The notes: generated by a model not told the origin, from the sequence alone. A DNA stretch of 64,000 bases from Paraburkholderia flava (GCF_004359985.1 NZ_SMRO01000004.1:1-64000); one strand, 5' to 3'; shown: positions 27,244 to 38,799, counted from the stretch's first letter. Numbers and translations are program-made.

Positions 27244-27735
27244 TCAACGGTACGGGGCGTCGGCTGCCTTGTTCGCCGCGATTTCCGTTTCGTAACGGTC
27301 GCCGACGGCCAGCAGCATGTCCTTCGTGAAGTACAGATCGCCGCGCTTTTCGCCGTGATATTCGAGAATGTGCGTCTCGACGATCGAATCGACCGGGCAG
27401 CTCTCTTCGCAGAAACCGCAGAAAATGCACTTGGTCAGATCGATGTCATAGCGCGTCGTGCGGCGCGTGTTGTCCGCGCGCGTTTCCGACTCGATCGTGA
27501 TTGCGAGCGCGGGGCACACCGCTTCGCACAGCTTGCATGCGATGCAGCGCTCTTCGCCGTTCTCATAGCGGCGCAGTGCGTGCAGGCCGCGAAAACGCGG
27601 CGAAATCGGGGTCTTCTCTTCCGGGAACTGCACGGTGACCTTGCGCTTGAACGTGTAACGACCCGTCAGCGCGAGACCTTGCAGCAGCTCGGTCAGAAAG
27701 AACGTCTTGAAGAAGTTCTGAATTGCGTTAGTCAT
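27244..27735 (-). CDS. nuoI: NADH-quinone oxidoreductase subunit I
   Basis: A 163-residue peripheral subunit of complex I carrying two [4Fe-4S] clusters (N6a and N6b). Ligands are Cys64, 67, 70, 74 ([12 protein letters not shown]) and Cys103, 106, 109, 113 ([12 protein letters not shown]). An N-terminal amphipathic helix links it to the membrane. Complete and of normal length. Confidence 0.97.
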   Translation of the reverse strand: MTNAIQNFFKTFFLTELLQGLALTGRYTFKRKVTVQFPEEKTPISPRFRGLHALRRYENGEERCIACKLCEAVCPALAITIESETRADNTRRTTRYDIDLTKCIFCGFCEESCPVDSIVETHILEYHGEKRGDLYFTKDMLLAVGDRYETEIAANKAADAPYR

Positions 27736-27748
27736 GGTGGGTCTGCCT

Positions 27749-28813
27749 TTAATGCCAGATGTTCAACGGCGACATGATCCAGAAGCCGACCACGATCAGC
27801 CACACCACGCACACCGGGATGAACACCTTCCAGCCGAGACGCATGATCTGGTCGTAACGGTAGCGAGGGAATGTCGCACGCACCCAGATGAAGACCGACA
27901 GCAGGAAGAACACCTTCAGCACCAGCCAGACGATGCCGGGCACGAAGGACAGGAAACCGAACGGCGCGCTCCAGCCGCCGAGGAACAGCGTCGATGCGAG
28001 TGCCGAGATCACGATCATGTTGATGTACTCGGCGAGGAAGAACAGCGCGAACGCCATCCCCGAGTAATCGATCATGTGGCCCGCGACGATTTCCGACTCC
28101 CCTTCCACCACGTCGAACGGATGGCGGTTCGTCTCGGCGATGCCGGACACGAAGTAGACGACGAACATCGGCAACAGCGGCAGCCAGTTCCACGACAGGA
28201 AGTTCAGACCGTGGCTCGCGAAGAAACCATGCTCCTGCGAATTCACAATGCCGGACAGATTCAGCGTGCCGGCCGTCATCAGTACGACGACGAGCGCGAA
28301 GCCCATCGAGATTTCATACGACACCATCTGTGCCGCCGCGCGCATCGCGCCGAGGAACGCGTACTTCGAGTTCGACGCCCAGCCGGCGAGAATCACGCCG
28401 TACACGCCGACCGACGAAATCGCGATTGCGTACAGCAGACCGGCGTTGATGTCGCCGAGTACCGCGCCCGCCTGGAACGGAATCACCGCCCACACGGCGA
28501 ACGCCGGCACGACGACCATGATCGGCGCGATCAGATAGATCCAGCGGCTCGCCTGGCTCGGTTGAATGACTTCTTTCAGCAGCAGCTTCAAGACGTCGGC
28601 GATCGGCTGCAGCAGACCGGCCGGACCGACGCGGTTCGGCCCGAGACGCACGTGCATCCAGCCGATCAGCTTGCGCTCCCAGAGAATCAGGTACGCGACG
28701 CACAGCAGGATCACGACGGACACCACGAGGATGCGCACCACCGCCCACACCGTGGGCCACGCGACGCCGAGAAGCTGACTGCCGCCCGAGTTGATCGTAT
28801 CGAACAAGCTCAT
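27749..28813 (-). CDS. nuoH: NADH-quinone oxidoreductase subunit H
   Basis: A 354-residue membrane subunit of complex I with about eight helices, forming the quinone entry channel with NuoB and NuoD. Conserved pieces are [20 protein letters not shown] and the cytoplasmic loop [19 protein letters not shown] with its glutamates. Starts directly after the nuoG stop. Confidence 0.97.
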   Translation of the reverse strand: MSLFDTINSGGSQLLGVAWPTVWAVVRILVVSVVILLCVAYLILWERKLIGWMHVRLGPNRVGPAGLLQPIADVLKLLLKEVIQPSQASRWIYLIAPIMVVVPAFAVWAVIPFQAGAVLGDINAGLLYAIAISSVGVYGVILAGWASNSKYAFLGAMRAAAQMVSYEISMGFALVVVLMTAGTLNLSGIVNSQEHGFFASHGLNFLSWNWLPLLPMFVVYFVSGIAETNRHPFDVVEGESEIVAGHMIDYSGMAFALFFLAEYINMIVISALASTLFLGGWSAPFGFLSFVPGIVWLVLKVFFLLSVFIWVRATFPRYRYDQIMRLGWKVFIPVCVVWLIVVGFWIMSPLNIWH

Positions 28814-31141
28814 TTACGCCTTCTCCACCAGCAGTTCACCGAACAGGCTGCCCAGCGCTGCGCCGGCAGGCGTCGCCGCCGACACGCGGACCACCGTCTC
28901 CGCAAGATTCGCATCGCGCACGGCCGGCAACTGCACCGAGCGCTCTCCCTGACGAACGCGCACCGCGTCGCCGTCCTTCAATCCCAACTTGTCGAACAGT
29001 GCCGCCGGCAGGCCGACCGTGTTCGCGGCACGTGCCGCGGCGGTCAGATGCAGCGATTCCGCGCGGCGCACCAGCGGGTCCGCGTGGTAGATCGGCACAT
29101 CGGCGATGCGTTCGAACGCGCCGTTCGCAGCCACTGCACCACGTGCGATTGCAGCTTGCGTGCGGTTCGACAGACGCGACGACAGATCGCCTTCGCCGAG
29201 TGCCGCGTTGCGCACTTCTTCCGCGGTATCGAATTCGAAACCCTTCGCGTCGAGCAGGCTGCCGAGTACGCGCAGTACCTTCCATGCCGGACGCGTTTCG
29301 CCGAGCGGACGCACGACACCGTTGAACGTCTGCGCGAGACCTTCCGCGTTGACGAACGTGCCGGCGGTTTCCGTGAACGGCGCGATCGGCAGCAGCACGT
29401 CGGCGTAGTCGGCGCCCGTCTGGAACGGCGACATCACGACGACCATCTCGGCCTGGTTCAGCGCCGCGAGTGCCTGCGCCGGATTCGCCGCGTCGAACTC
29501 GGGTTCGACGTTCAGCAGCAGATAACCCTTGCGCGGTTGCTCGAACGCTTCGCGTGCGTTCAGACCGCCTTGACCCGGCAGTGCGTTGACCAGATGCGCG
29601 CCGACCGTGTTCGATGCTTCCGGCAAGAAGCCGAGCGTCGCTTCAGTCTGTTCGGCGATCCACTGCGCAGCGGCGTGGATGCCTGCAAATTGCGGATGCT
29701 GGACGGCGCTGTTGCCGAGCAGCACGAGACGATGTTCGCCGTTCGCGAGCGAGGCAGCGACCTGCTTCGCCGCGTCCGATGCCTGTGCACCGGCAAACGC
29801 TTCGGGCAGCGCGACACCGCGTGCTTCCGACACCGCAGCGGCGATGCCTGCCAGTTCGGCGAGCCATGCAGACGGCGCGGCGGCAATGCGCTGCGCTTGC
29901 GGGATCAATGCGTCGTCATTCGTGGCTTGCAGCAGTGCGAGCTTCGCACCCGACTTCGCCGCCTGACGCAGACGTGCAGCGAGCAGCGGATGATCGCGAC
30001 GCAGGAACGAGCCGATCACGAACGCTGAGTCGACGTTCGACAGGTCAGCGATCTTCGTACCGAGCCACGGCGCACCGGCCGGTGCCACGGAGAAATCGGA
30101 CTGGCGCAGACGGAAGTCGATGTTCGGCGTACCGACAGCCTCGGCGAGCTTCTTCAGCAGGAACAGTTCTTCGACCGTGCTGTGCGGGCTCGCGAGTGCG
30201 GCCAGCGCATTCGCGCCGTGGTCGCCCTTGATGCCGTTGAGGCCCTTGACGACGTACTCGAGCGCGGTCTGCCAGTCGGTCTCGACCCACTTGCCGCCTT
30301 GCTTCAGCATCGGCTGCGTGAGACGTTCCGGGCTGTTCAGGCCTTCATACGAGAAGCGGTCCTTGTCCGAGATCCAGCATTCGTTGATCGCTTCGTTCTC
30401 GAACGGCAGCACGCGCATCACGCGGTTGTTCTTTACCTGGACGACGAGGTTCGCGCCGACGGAATCGTGCGGGCTCACCGACTTGCGACGCGACAGTTCC
30501 CACGTACGGGCGCTGTAACGGAACGGCTTGCTGGTCAGCGCGCCGACCGGGCACAGGTCGATCATGTTGCCCGACAGTTCAGAGTCGACCGTCTTGCCGA
30601 CGAACGACGTGATTTCCGAATGCTCGCCGCGACCCAGCATGCCGAGTTCCATCACGCCGGCCACTTCCTGGCCGAAGCGCACACAGCGCGTGCAGTGAAT
30701 GCAGCGCGTCATCTCTTCCATCGAGATCAGCGGGCCGACATTCTTGTGGAACACGACGCGCTTTTCTTCGCTGTAGCGCGAACCCGACTTGCCATAACCG
30801 ACCGCCAGATCCTGCAGCTGACACTCGCCGCCCTGATCGCAGATCGGGCAATCGAGCGGGTGGTTGATCAGCAGGAATTCCATCACGGATTGCTGCGCCT
30901 TCACCGCCTTGTCGGACTTCGTGCGCACGATCATGCCGGCCGAAACCGGCGTTGCGCAGGCGGGCACCGCCTTAGGCATTTTCTCGACTTCGACGAGACA
31001 CATCCGGCAGTTCGCCGCGATCGACAGCTTCTTGTGATAGCAGAAGTGAGGAATGTACGTGTCGACCTTGTGCGCAGCCTGGATCACCATGCTGCCCTCG
31101 GCCACCTCGACCTTCTTGCCGTCTATTTCAAGTTCAACCAT
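28814..31141 (-). CDS. nuoG: NADH-quinone oxidoreductase subunit G
   Basis: A 775-residue peripheral subunit of complex I, with a [2Fe-2S] ferredoxin domain (CYHKKLSIAANCRMC) then further Fe-S ligands (CPICDQGGECQLQDLA; IHCTRCVRFGQEVAG) and a molybdopterin-oxidoreductase-like remainder without active cofactor site. The start is the ATG at 31141 (MVELEIDGKKVEV); a TTG nine bases upstream is possible but less likely. Confidence 0.96.
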   Translation of the reverse strand: MVELEIDGKKVEVAEGSMVIQAAHKVDTYIPHFCYHKKLSIAANCRMCLVEVEKMPKAVPACATPVSAGMIVRTKSDKAVKAQQSVMEFLLINHPLDCPICDQGGECQLQDLAVGYGKSGSRYSEEKRVVFHKNVGPLISMEEMTRCIHCTRCVRFGQEVAGVMELGMLGRGEHSEITSFVGKTVDSELSGNMIDLCPVGALTSKPFRYSARTWELSRRKSVSPHDSVGANLVVQVKNNRVMRVLPFENEAINECWISDKDRFSYEGLNSPERLTQPMLKQGGKWVETDWQTALEYVVKGLNGIKGDHGANALAALASPHSTVEELFLLKKLAEAVGTPNIDFRLRQSDFSVAPAGAPWLGTKIADLSNVDSAFVIGSFLRRDHPLLAARLRQAAKSGAKLALLQATNDDALIPQAQRIAAAPSAWLAELAGIAAAVSEARGVALPEAFAGAQASDAAKQVAASLANGEHRLVLLGNSAVQHPQFAGIHAAAQWIAEQTEATLGFLPEASNTVGAHLVNALPGQGGLNAREAFEQPRKGYLLLNVEPEFDAANPAQALAALNQAEMVVVMSPFQTGADYADVLLPIAPFTETAGTFVNAEGLAQTFNGVVRPLGETRPAWKVLRVLGSLLDAKGFEFDTAEEVRNAALGEGDLSSRLSNRTQAAIARGAVAANGAFERIADVPIYHADPLVRRAESLHLTAAARAANTVGLPAALFDKLGLKDGDAVRVRQGERSVQLPAVRDANLAETVVRVSAATPAGAALGSLFGELLVEKA

Positions 31142-31231
31142 GATGGTCAATCTTCCTTAACCTGTTACCGCTCAATCGTTCGCCCGCTCGCCAGCCGCAT
31201 GCCGGCGTACGCGCGTTTGCCGTGATGCCGC

Positions 31232-32557
31232 TCAAGCAGCGACCGTTTCCGTCGCCGCCGCGTGGGCGTGACCGCCGACGAGACAATGCTTGTTGGCGAC
31301 GTGATATTCGAATTCGTCCCAGTAGTGCTTCAGCATCCCGCGCACCGGCATCGCTGCCGCATCGCCGAGCGCGCAGATCGTGCGGCCCATGATGTTTTCG
31401 GCAACCGAGTTCAGCAGGTCGAGATCTTCCTTGCGACCCTGGCCGTGCTCGATACGATGCACGACGCGATACAGCCAGCCGGTGCCTTCGCGGCACGGCG
31501 TGCACTGACCGCACGACTCTTCGTAATAGAAGTACGACAGACGCAGCAGCGCACGCACCATGCAACGCGTCTCGTCCATCACGATCACCGCGCCGGAGCC
31601 GAGCATCGAGCCCGCCTTCGCGATCGAATCGTAGTCGAGGTCGGTCTGCATCATGATGTCGCCGGGGATCACCGGTGCGGACGAGCCGCCAGGGATCACC
31701 GCCTTGATCTTCTTGCCGCCGCGCATGCCGCCGGCGAGTTCCATCAGCGTCGCGAACGGCGTGCCGAGCGGCACTTCGTAGTTGCCCGGACGTTCGATGT
31801 CACCGGAGATCGAGAAGATCTTCGTGCCGCCGTTGTTCGGCTTGCCGAGTTCGAGATACGCCTGCGGGCCGATCTCGAGCAGGAACGGCACGGCTGCGAA
31901 CGTTTCGGTGTTGTTGATCGTCGTGGGCTTGCCGTACACGCCGAAGCTTGCCGGGAACGGCGGCTTGAAGCGCGGCTGGCCTTTCTTGCCTTCGAGCGAT
32001 TCGAGCAGCGCGGTTTCTTCGCCGCAGATGTACGCGCCGTAACCGTGGTGCGCATGGAGTTCGAAGTTGAAGCCCGAACCCATGATGTTGTCGCCGAGGA
32101 AACCGGCGCGACGCGCCTCATCAAGTGCTTCTTCGAAGCGCTTGTAGGTTTCCCAGATTTCGCCGTGGATATAGTTGTAGCCGACCGTGATCCCCATCGC
32201 GTACGCGCCGATCGCCATGCCTTCGATCAGCGAGTGCGGATTCCAGCGGAGGATGTCGCGGTCCTTGAACGTGCCCGGTTCGCCTTCGTCCGAATTGCAG
32301 ACGAGGTACTTCTGGCCAGGGAACTGACGCGGCATGAAGCTCCACTTCAGGCCCGTCGGGAAGCCGGCGCCGCCACGGCCGCGCAGACCCGACGCCTTGA
32401 CGTCGGCGATCACCTGCTCGGGCGGAATCTTTTCTTCCAGGATGCGGCGCAGCTGCTTGTAGCCGCCGCGCGCGACGTAGTCTTCGAGATGCCAGTTGTC
32501 GCCGGTGAGGCCAGCGAGAATCAGCGGTTTGATGTGACGATCGTGGAGAGACGTCAT
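31232..32557 (-). CDS. nuoF: NADH-quinone oxidoreductase subunit F
   Basis: A 441-residue NADH-dehydrogenase subunit binding FMN and the N3 [4Fe-4S] cluster. The FMN/NADH site shows [13 protein letters not shown] (about residues 60-72) and the cluster ligands [13 protein letters not shown] (about 348). The ATG at 32557 overlaps the nuoE stop by four bases, so the two are translationally coupled; an in-frame longer start lies within nuoE. Confidence 0.97.
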   Translation of the reverse strand: MTSLHDRHIKPLILAGLTGDNWHLEDYVARGGYKQLRRILEEKIPPEQVIADVKASGLRGRGGAGFPTGLKWSFMPRQFPGQKYLVCNSDEGEPGTFKDRDILRWNPHSLIEGMAIGAYAMGITVGYNYIHGEIWETYKRFEEALDEARRAGFLGDNIMGSGFNFELHAHHGYGAYICGEETALLESLEGKKGQPRFKPPFPASFGVYGKPTTINNTETFAAVPFLLEIGPQAYLELGKPNNGGTKIFSISGDIERPGNYEVPLGTPFATLMELAGGMRGGKKIKAVIPGGSSAPVIPGDIMMQTDLDYDSIAKAGSMLGSGAVIVMDETRCMVRALLRLSYFYYEESCGQCTPCREGTGWLYRVVHRIEHGQGRKEDLDLLNSVAENIMGRTICALGDAAAMPVRGMLKHYWDEFEYHVANKHCLVGGHAHAAATETVAA

Positions 32558-33039
32558 TTCGAAAGTTCCTCGAGCAGCTGGTCGATCTTCTCGCGGCTCA
32601 TGAAGCTGCACATGCGATGGTTGTTCACGAGCATCACCGGCGCATCGCCGCACGAGCCCATGCACTCCCCTTCCTTCAGCGTGAACTTGCCGTCGGCCGT
32701 GGTTTCGCCGAAGTCGATACCGAGCTTCTGCTTCAGGTAGTGAGCCGCGCTTTCCGAGCCGCCGTCCGGGCCGAGCTGGCACGGAAGGTTCGTACAGAGC
32801 GTGATCTTGTGGCGGCCGACCGGCGACGTCTCGTACATCGTGTAGAAGGTCGCGACCTCCTGCACGGCGACGGCCGGCATGCCGAGATAGTCCGCGACGA
32901 ACTGCATCAGTTCGGGCGACAGCCAGCCATGCTCTTCCTGAGCAACGGCCAGCGCCGACATCACGGCGGACTGTTTCTGATCGGCGGGGTACTTCGTCAA
33001 CGCGCGATCGATTTCTTTCAGGCCTTCAGCTGAGATCAT
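32554..33039 (-). CDS. nuoE: NADH-quinone oxidoreductase subunit E
   Basis: A 161-residue thioredoxin-like [2Fe-2S] subunit (N1a cluster). Ligands are Cys82, Cys87, Cys126 and Cys130 ([20 protein letters not shown]). ATG at 33039 ([14 protein letters not shown]) is preferred; an upstream TTG at 33060 would add seven residues and has a closer AGGA, so it remains an alternative. Confidence 0.95.
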   Translation of the reverse strand: MISAEGLKEIDRALTKYPADQKQSAVMSALAVAQEEHGWLSPELMQFVADYLGMPAVAVQEVATFYTMYETSPVGRHKITLCTNLPCQLGPDGGSESAAHYLKQKLGIDFGETTADGKFTLKEGECMGSCGDAPVMLVNNHRMCSFMSREKIDQLLEELSK

Positions 33040-33182
33040 TTTCAGACACGACTCTTTCAATTCCTACCGAACGAAAACCTGTCGCGCACAACGTATTGCG
33101 ACAGACCCGGCGTTCCTTGCTGAACGCGTACCGCGGGGACGATGCGGAACGCGCCGTGATGATGATCGCCTAACGACCCAAC

Positions 33183-34436
33183 CTAGCGATCGACTTCGCC
33201 GAACACGATGTCCTGCGTACCGATGATCGTCACCGCGTCGGCGATCATGTGGCCGCGCGCCATTTCGTCGAGCGCGGAAAGATGCGCATAACCCGGCGCG
33301 CGGATTTTCAGGCGATACGGCTTGTTCGCGCCGTCGGAGATCAGATAGATACCGAACTCGCCCTTCGGATGCTCGACGGCCGCGTACGCTTCGCCTTCCG
33401 GCACGTGGAAGCCTTCGGTGAAGAGCTTGAAGTGGTGAATCAGCTCTTCCATGTTCGACTTCATGCCGACGCGCGACGGCGGCGCGACCTTGTGATTGTC
33501 GATCATCACTGGGCCAGGATTCTTGCGCAGCCATTCAATACATTGTTTCGCGATCCGCGTGGACTGGCGCATTTCCTCGACACGCACGAGGTAGCGGTCG
33601 TAGCAGTCGCCGTTCACACCGACCGGGATATCGAAGTCGAGCTTGTCGTACACCTCGTACGGCTGCTTCTTGCGCAGATCCCATTCGATACCCGAGCCGC
33701 GCAGCATCGCACCCGTCATGCCGAGCTGCAGCGCACGCTCCGGGCTCACTACGCCGATGCCGACCAGACGCTGCTTCCAGATCCGGTTGTCGGTGAGCAG
33801 CGTTTCGTATTCGTCGACGCAGGTCGGGAAACGGTTGAAGAAGTCTTCGATGAAGTCGAGCAGCGAACCTTGCCGCGTCTCGTTCATCTTCGACAGCGCC
33901 TTCGCATTGCGAATCTTCGACGCCTTGTATTGCGGCATTGCGTCAGGCAGATCGCGATAGACGCCGCCCGGACGGTAGTACGCCGCGTGCATCCGTGCGC
34001 CGGACACCGCTTCGTACACGTCCATCAGGTCTTCGCGTTCGCGGAACGCGTACAGGAACACCGCCATCGCGCCGACGTCGAGTGCGTGCGCGCCGATCCA
34101 CATCAGATGGTTCAGCACGCGCGTGACTTCGTCGAACAGCACGCGGATGTACTGCGCGCGGATCGGCACGTCGATGCCGAGCAGCTTTTCGATCGCCATC
34201 ACGTAGCCGTGCTCGTTGACCATCATCGACACATAGTCGAGACGGTCCATGTACGGCACGGACTGGATGAAGGTCTTGCTTTCCGCGAGCTTTTCGGTCG
34301 CGCGATGCAGCAGACCGATGTGCGGGTCGGCACGCTGGATCACTTCGCCGTCGAGTTCGAGCACGAGGCGCAGCACACCGTGCGCTGCCGGATGCTGCGG
34401 GCCGAAGTTGAGCGTGTAGTTCTTGATCTCTGCCAT
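33183..34436 (-). CDS. nuoD: NADH-quinone oxidoreductase subunit D
   Basis: A 417-residue peripheral subunit related to the large subunit of NiFe hydrogenases; it forms most of the quinone site with NuoB. The quinone-site loop [16 protein letters not shown] is at residues 9-24. Separate from nuoC here (not fused as in E. coli). A gap of 143 bp to nuoE contains no other gene. Confidence 0.97.
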   Translation of the reverse strand: MAEIKNYTLNFGPQHPAAHGVLRLVLELDGEVIQRADPHIGLLHRATEKLAESKTFIQSVPYMDRLDYVSMMVNEHGYVMAIEKLLGIDVPIRAQYIRVLFDEVTRVLNHLMWIGAHALDVGAMAVFLYAFREREDLMDVYEAVSGARMHAAYYRPGGVYRDLPDAMPQYKASKIRNAKALSKMNETRQGSLLDFIEDFFNRFPTCVDEYETLLTDNRIWKQRLVGIGVVSPERALQLGMTGAMLRGSGIEWDLRKKQPYEVYDKLDFDIPVGVNGDCYDRYLVRVEEMRQSTRIAKQCIEWLRKNPGPVMIDNHKVAPPSRVGMKSNMEELIHHFKLFTEGFHVPEGEAYAAVEHPKGEFGIYLISDGANKPYRLKIRAPGYAHLSALDEMARGHMIADAVTIIGTQDIVFGEVDR

Positions 34437-34445
34437 GGCGTTCTC

Positions 34446-35048
34446 TTAGTGTTTCAGACCGCCATAGTGATCCTCGCGGATCACGCGCGGCGTGATTTCC
34501 CGCGGCTCGATCGTCACCGGCTGATAGACGACGCGCTTCTCTTCCGGGTCGTAACGCATTTCGACGTAGCCGGAAACGGGGAAATCCTTGCGGAACGGAT
34601 GACCGATGAAACCGTAGTCGGTCAGGATACGGCGCAGGTCAGGATGGCCTTCGAACACGATACCGTAGAGGTCGAATGCTTCGCGCTCGTACCAGTTCGC
34701 CGAACTCCAGATCTCGACGACGGACGCCAGCAGCGGCACTTCGTCATCCGGTGCGAACGCGCGCACACGCACGCGCCAGTTGTTCGTCACCGACAGCAGA
34801 TGCAGCACGGCCGCAAAACGCGGACCTTCGTATGCACCGTCGCCGTAGGTCTGATAATCGACGCCGCACAGATCGACCAGCTGCTCGAAGCGCAGCGTGG
34901 GATCGTCGCGCAGACGTTGCGCCACGTCGAGATATTCGCTTGCCTTCACGACGACAGTCACTTCGCCGATCGCTTCGGTCACGCTCAGCAGGCGGCCGCC
35001 AAAGGCCGCCTCGAGGTTCGCTTTCAGGGTCTCGAGTTTGCTTGCCAT
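34446..35048 (-). CDS. nuoC: NADH-quinone oxidoreductase subunit C
   Basis: A 200-residue peripheral subunit of complex I. The family signature [20 protein letters not shown] is present at about residues 123-142. Stand-alone gene, 9 bp before nuoD, normal length. Confidence 0.97.
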   Translation of the reverse strand: MASKLETLKANLEAAFGGRLLSVTEAIGEVTVVVKASEYLDVAQRLRDDPTLRFEQLVDLCGVDYQTYGDGAYEGPRFAAVLHLLSVTNNWRVRVRAFAPDDEVPLLASVVEIWSSANWYEREAFDLYGIVFEGHPDLRRILTDYGFIGHPFRKDFPVSGYVEMRYDPEEKRVVYQPVTIEPREITPRVIREDHYGGLKH

Positions 35049-35070
35049 ATTGTGGGAGGAGGCTCTGGCC

Positions 35071-35550
35071 TTATTGTCGGGCGATGGTGTTGGTGCGGCG
35101 GATTTTCGCCTGCAGCTGGATCACGCCGTAGACCAGCGCTTCCGCCGTCGGCGGACAGCCCGGCACGTAGACGTCGACCGGGACGATGCGGTCACAGCCG
35201 CGCACCACCGAGTACGAGTAGTGATAGTAGCCGCCGCCGTTCGCGCACGACCCCATCGAGATCACCCAGCGCGGCTCGGCCATCTGGTCGTAGACCTTGC
35301 GCAGTGCCGGCGCCATCTTGTTGCACAGCGTGCCGGCGACGATCATCACGTCCGACTGACGCGGACTCGGACGAAACACGACACCGAAGCGGTCGAGGTC
35401 GTAACGGGCTGCGCCCGCATGCATCATCTCAACCGCACAACACGCGAGACCGAACGTCATCGGCCACAGCGAGCCGGTGCGCGTCCAGTTGATCAGCTTG
35501 TCAGCCGTGGTGGTGACAAACCCTTCCTTCAAGACCCCTTCGATACTCAT
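35071..35550 (-). CDS. nuoB: NADH-quinone oxidoreductase subunit B
   Basis: A 159-residue subunit holding cluster N2, the electron donor to quinone. Cys37-Cys38 ([12 protein letters not shown]), Cys102 ([13 protein letters not shown]) and Cys132 (VYVPGCPPT) are the ligand positions. Complete, normal length. Confidence 0.97.
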
Positions 35551-35611
35551 TTTCTTTCCACTCCAGACGGGCGGCTAGCCATGGCCGCCCATGCAAACCG
35601 GCATTAACCCG

Positions 35612-35971
35612 TCATTCCCAGTCGAGACCGCCCTTCTTCCAGATATAGGCGAAGCCCAGCAGGAATTCGAGCAGAAAAATCATCATCGACATGAACCCCG
35701 GCCAGCCGATGTCGCGCAGGGCCACGCCCCACGGGAACAGGAATGCCGTTTCAAGATCGAAAATGATGAAGAGGATGGCCACGAGGTAGTAGCGCACGTC
35801 GAACTTCATGCGCGCATCTTCGAACGCTTCGAAGCCGCACTCGTACGGTGCGTTCTTCTCGGTGTCGGGCCGATTGGGACCGAGGATCTTGCCGATACTG
35901 ACCAGTGCTACGCCTAAACCGGTGCCCACGAGGAGGAACAACAAAACGGGGAAATAGGCTGCGAGGTTCAA
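35612..35971 (-). CDS. nuoA: NADH-quinone oxidoreductase subunit A
   Basis: A 119-residue three-helix membrane subunit of complex I. The conserved loop [20 protein letters not shown] sits between helices 1 and 2, with YECG its hallmark. The start is a TTG at 35971, preceded by GAGG seven bases upstream; this gives the family N-terminus [14 protein letters not shown]. No ATG fits. First gene of the nuo operon. Confidence 0.95.
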   Translation of the reverse strand: MNLAAYFPVLLFLLVGTGLGVALVSIGKILGPNRPDTEKNAPYECGFEAFEDARMKFDVRYYLVAILFIIFDLETAFLFPWGVALRDIGWPGFMSMMIFLLEFLLGFAYIWKKGGLDWE

Positions 35972-36083
35972 GACTATCCTCAATCGGTTGGTTCGAGTAC
36001 TGCCGGAGAGTAACACCGGCGCGTCATTTACTTCGGCCTGCTTGACGCTGTTAGCCCACAGTAAACCGCGAACTAGAAGTAGA

Positions 36084-36112
36084 AATGCCAGCCGAAGCAA
36101 GCGGCTGGCATT
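36084..36112 (-). terminator. Hairpin after tRNA-Leu
   Basis: Arms AATGCCAGCCG (36084-36094) and CGGCTGGCATT (36102-36112) form a perfect 11-bp stem, followed on the minus strand by TTTCT. It lies between tRNA-Leu and nuoA and may end or attenuate the tpiA-secG-tRNA transcript. Confidence 0.65.
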
Positions 36113-36121
36113 AGATAACAT

Positions 36122-36206
36122 TGGTGCCGACGGCGAGACTCGAACTCGCACAGCTTTCGCCACTACCCCCTCAAGATAGCGTGTCTACCAATTTCACCAC
36201 GTCGGC
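36122..36206 (-). tRNA. tRNA-Leu (anticodon GAG)
   Basis: On the minus strand an 85-base class II tRNA folds with acceptor GCCGACG/CGTCGGC, D arm GTGGTGAAATTGGTAGACAC, anticodon stem CTATC/GGTAG around the loop TTGAGGG (anticodon GAG), a variable arm, and T arm GTTCGAGTC. The CCA end is encoded. It lies between secG and nuoA, an order I recall from other Burkholderiales. Confidence 0.96.
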
Positions 36207-36319
36207 ACTGTTTGCAATCCGGGAAAACAACTTATAAAACCCGCGAATCGCTTCAAGACTTCGATTGTAACTGGTTCAAACAGTTTGTTCAACGCACAAA
36301 AGCGCGCCGAACGAAAATT

Positions 36320-36697
36320 TTATTTCGGTACGTCCTGGCCCGGCGTCGATGCAGCGGAAGCTGCCGCAGGCGTCGACCCAGCGACCGGCGCGGATGCTGC
36401 CGATGCTGCGACCGGAGCCGTCGCCACTTCGCTCAGTACACCTGCCGAAGGTCTGGATTTATAGGAGCCGATGTAGGTTAGCGCCAGCGTACTCACGAAG
36501 AAAACCGCAGCGAGGACTGCAGTGGTTCGCGACAGAAAGTTCGCGGAACCGGTCGCGCCGAACAGGCTGCCCGATGCCCCGCTACCAAATGCCGCACCCA
36601 TGTCGGCACCCTTGCCGTGCTGCAGCAATACGAGGCCGATGATGCCCAGTGCCGACAGCAACTGCACGACGATAATCAATGTCTTCAAATACAGCAT
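36320..36697 (-). CDS. secG: Preprotein translocase subunit SecG
   Basis: A 125-residue two-helix membrane protein of the SecYEG channel. The conserved LLQHGKGADMGAAFGSGAS loop lies between the helices. The C-terminal 40 residues are an A/P/S-rich tail (SAASAPVAGSTPAAAS). Start is the ATG at 36697; a GTG directly before it is an alternative. Follows tpiA by 78 bp. Confidence 0.96.
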   Translation of the reverse strand: MLYLKTLIIVVQLLSALGIIGLVLLQHGKGADMGAAFGSGASGSLFGATGSANFLSRTTAVLAAVFFVSTLALTYIGSYKSRPSAGVLSEVATAPVAASAASAPVAGSTPAAASAASTPGQDVPK

Positions 36698-36775
36698 CAC
36701 ACCACCCGAGTCTCATTTAATCGGACGACATGCGATGCATGCCGCCGCGAGCCACCTCACCTGCACGCCTGCCGC

Positions 36776-37546
36776 TTAAAGCGTCGCGGCTGCTGCGTTG
36801 CAGATTGCGAGGAAATCCTGTGCCTTCAACGATGCGCCGCCAATCAGGCCGCCATCGATATCCGGCTGACGAAACAACTCTTCTGCGTTGTCCGGCTTCA
36901 CACTCCCGCCGTACAGCACGGGTACGTCACCGACTTCCGCGCTTTTCGCGACGAGAAGCTTGCGCAGGAACGCGTGAACCGCCTGCGCTTCGGCGGCCGT
37001 CGCGCTCTTGCCGGTGCCGATCGCCCAGACCGGTTCGTAGGCGACCACGATACGCACGGCTTTTTCGAGCGACAGCTTCGCGAGTACGTCTTCCAGCTGC
37101 GTGCTGACCACCTGCTCCGTCGCACCAGCTTCGCGCTGCTCCAGCGTTTCACCGACACATACGATCGGCGTCAACCCTGCTGCCAATGCGCGTTCCGTCT
37201 TGACTGCGACGAGGTCCGCGCTTTCGCTGTGATACGCGCGCCGCTCGGAATGCCCGACGATTGCAAACGTCGCACCGAACTCCGCCACCATGTCCGCCGA
37301 GACTTCACCGGTGTACGCGCCCTGCACATGCGCCGACACGTCCTGCGAACCCCATCCGACGGCGCTACCGGTCAGCAGACTCTGGGCCTGCGCGAGATAC
37401 GGACACGGCACACACACGCCAACTCCGAGCTGCTCAGGCAGACTTCCGATTCCCTGCGCAACGGCATCCAGCAGAACCACATTGTCGGCGAGCCGACCAT
37501 GCATCTTCCAGTTACCGACTACCAGTTTCTTTCGTTGTTGGGCCAT
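36776..37546 (-). CDS. tpiA: Triosephosphate isomerase
   Basis: A 256-residue glycolytic enzyme interconverting dihydroxyacetone phosphate and glyceraldehyde 3-phosphate. Active-site pieces are VVGNWKMHG (Lys), IVGHSERR (His electrophile), and [14 protein letters not shown] (catalytic Glu and loop 6). The ATG at 37546 matches the family start [15 protein letters not shown]. First gene of the tpiA-secG-tRNA unit, behind a good promoter. Confidence 0.97.
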   Translation of the reverse strand: MAQQRKKLVVGNWKMHGRLADNVVLLDAVAQGIGSLPEQLGVGVCVPCPYLAQAQSLLTGSAVGWGSQDVSAHVQGAYTGEVSADMVAEFGATFAIVGHSERRAYHSESADLVAVKTERALAAGLTPIVCVGETLEQREAGATEQVVSTQLEDVLAKLSLEKAVRIVVAYEPVWAIGTGKSATAAEAQAVHAFLRKLLVAKSAEVGDVPVLYGGSVKPDNAEELFRQPDIDGGLIGGASLKAQDFLAICNAAAATL

Positions 37547-37658
37547 CGTCTCGTTCGGTCGTGGCTGAATCGTCGATGGGACGAAGCGGCGGGTGCATCG
37601 CATGAAGCTAATGCTGGCCCGGCTCGTCCCGCGTCGTACAGCGCGCGCAAAACGCGCA

Positions 37659-37688
37659 ATTTTACTGCGTGAGGCGTCAGCGGGTCAA
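37659..37688 (-). promoter_or_regulatory. Promoter of tpiA-secG
   Basis: On the minus strand TTGACC (37683-37688) and TAAAAT (37659-37664) are 18 bases apart, in the 239-bp gap between qor and tpiA. Expected start near 37652. Confidence 0.65.
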
Positions 37689-37785
37689 ACCGCGCGGCCG
37701 TGTATTCGCACCCTTTTACCGTGCTGCTTCACGAGCGCGGCGAATACGATGAGCACCGACTCGGAGTCTCACCTGGCTTCAAACC

Positions 37786-38799
37786 TCAAGCCACGCTCCA
37801 GTCCAGCATCAGCTTGCCGACGTGCGTGCTGCTTTCCATCAGCGCATGCGCCTGTGCAGCCTGCGCGGCCGGGAACACCTGATGCACCACCGGCTTGATG
37901 CGCCCGCTTTCGAGGTGCGGCCACACGCGCTCCTTCAACTGCGCGGCGATCTTCGCCTTGAATTCCACCGACCGCGGACGCAACGTCGAACCCGTCACCG
38001 TCAACCGGCGACGTAGCACATCGTTCAGATTCAGTTCCGCTTTCGCGCCGCCGAGCAGCGCGATCAGCACGAGGCGCCCACCGTCCGCGAGCGCGGTCAG
38101 TTCGCGCGGCACATAGCTGCCTGCCACCATATCGAGGATCACGTCGACACCGCGATCGTTCGTCAGCGACTTCACGACCTCGACGAAGTCTTCGGTCTTG
38201 TAGTTGATCGCGCGTTCGGCGCCGAGCGCTTCGCAGGCGCGGCATTTGTCGTCGGAACCGGCCGTCGCGAACACGCGGAACCCGAGCGCATGCGCGATCT
38301 GGATCGCGGTCACGCCGATGCCGCTCGAGCCGCCCTGCACCATGAACGTTTCGTTCGCACCGCCCTCGCCCGCACCGAGCTGCGCGCGATCGAAGACGTT
38401 GCTCCATACCGTGAAGAAGGTCTCGGGCAGCGACGCCGCCTCGATATCCGACAGCCCATTCGGCACCGGCAGACACTGCGCGAGCGGCGCCGTCGCGTAT
38501 TCCGCGTAGCCGCCGCCTGTGAGCAATGCGCACACGCGATCGCCGATCTTCAGGCCGAACGGATTGTGCTTCGCATCGAGCGAACCGCCGACGATCTCGC
38601 CGGCCACTTCGAGGCCCGGCAGATCCGACGCCCCCGGCGGCGGCGCATAGGCGCCCTTGCGCTGAAACACGTCCGGGCGATTCACGCCCGATGCGCTCAC
38701 CTTGATCAGCACCTCACCCGCTTTCGGCTCCGGCTTCGGCCGTTCGGCGAGTTTCAAGACTTCAGGCGCACCGAACTCGGTAATCTCGATCGCTTTCAT
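37786..38799 (-). CDS. NAD(P)H quinone oxidoreductase, zeta-crystallin/PIG3 type
   Basis: A 337-residue medium-chain dehydrogenase/reductase without structural zinc cysteines. The nucleotide-binding stretch is VQGGSSGIGVTAIQIAHALG, and the N-terminal GVNRPDVFQRKGAYAPPPG is typical of the PIG3/QOR group that reduces quinones with NADPH. Monocistronic by position between the pnp terminator and the tpiA promoter. Confidence 0.9.
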   Translation of the reverse strand: MKAIEITEFGAPEVLKLAERPKPEPKAGEVLIKVSASGVNRPDVFQRKGAYAPPPGASDLPGLEVAGEIVGGSLDAKHNPFGLKIGDRVCALLTGGGYAEYATAPLAQCLPVPNGLSDIEAASLPETFFTVWSNVFDRAQLGAGEGGANETFMVQGGSSGIGVTAIQIAHALGFRVFATAGSDDKCRACEALGAERAINYKTEDFVEVVKSLTNDRGVDVILDMVAGSYVPRELTALADGGRLVLIALLGGAKAELNLNDVLRRRLTVTGSTLRPRSVEFKAKIAAQLKERVWPHLESGRIKPVVHQVFPAAQAAQAHALMESSTHVGKLMLDWSVA